Below are positions 45,924 to 45,983 of a DNA stretch of 45,983 bases, piece after piece. The stretch is taken from the NCBI RefSeq assembly GCF_009906795.1, contig NZ_JAAALN010000008.1:1-45983 (forward strand), given 5' to 3'. Source of the DNA: Kineococcus siccus. GTDB taxonomy: Bacteria; Actinomycetota; Actinomycetes; Actinomycetales; Kineococcaceae. Below the pieces are notes generated by a model. It had not been told where the DNA came from. It was given only the letters and a program-made list of their open reading frames with translations, and searched no databases. Position 1 is the stretch's first letter, and every line of letters starts with the position of its first letter. A program made the position numbers and the translations under genes.

Positions 45924-45983
45924 AGGGTGTGAGGCAGTCGCCGACCGGTGTCGGCTCCTCCACTGTGGTTCCTGGTCGTGCCC

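Overview
This window is 46 kb of very high-GC DNA with G or C at almost every third codon position. It reads as core chromosome of an actinomycete. WhiA, RbpA, OpcA, a CoaE-GrpB fusion, a SufR-led suf operon, and the order uvrB-uvrA-uvrC-rapZ-yvcK-whiA-gap-pgk-tpiA-secG-rbpA all point to Actinomycetota. A Kineococcus/Kineosporiales-like organism is my guess from the overall arrangement, but the sequence alone does not prove it. I support 37 protein genes, the leftmost one cut by the window edge. I found no tRNA, rRNA, CRISPR array, insertion sequence or replication origin.

Layout. Positions 1-1508 (minus): an unrecognised exported protein (partial) and a SAM methyltransferase. 1676-3208: ribosomal protein S1. 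3336-8920: a LacI regulator divergent from a three-gene sugar ABC importer (ChvE/MmsA/MmsB type), placed between rpsA and coaE. 9039-18775: coaE-grpB fusion, then the nucleotide excision repair genes uvrB, uvrA and uvrC, with a MarR regulator divergent from uvrA. 18847-22149: rapZ, yvcK, whiA (cell-envelope/carbon signalling and sporulation-type regulator). 22370-26334: lower glycolysis gap-pgk-tpiA, then secG and rbpA. 26451-33907 (minus): pentose phosphate operon tkt-tal-(small ORF)-zwf-opcA-pgl. 34309-36544: convergent heme O and heme A synthases. 36608-38364 (minus): a two-gene ABC exporter. 38455-43138: sufR-sufB-sufD-sufC-sufT. 43234-45815: a photolyase-like flavoprotein with unusual domain order and a membrane GGDEF protein.

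Functionally the window joins sugar entry, glycolysis and NADPH supply through the oxidative pentose phosphate branch with iron-sulfur assembly and heme A maturation for respiration, plus UV-damage repair. Many genes are translationally coupled (ATGA, GTGA or TGATG junctions). At least eight genes show a -10-like hexamer exactly six or seven bases before the start codon, which implies leaderless mRNAs.

I did not find a clearly new multi-gene system. The most unusual points are: a 128-codon ORF between tal and zwf that looks like a collapsed pgi; a histone-H1-like Lys/Ala/Pro tail on OpcA; a suf operon without sufS and sufU; repeat-built insertions in UvrC and CoaE-GrpB; and a photolyase homologue with its two domains in reverse order.
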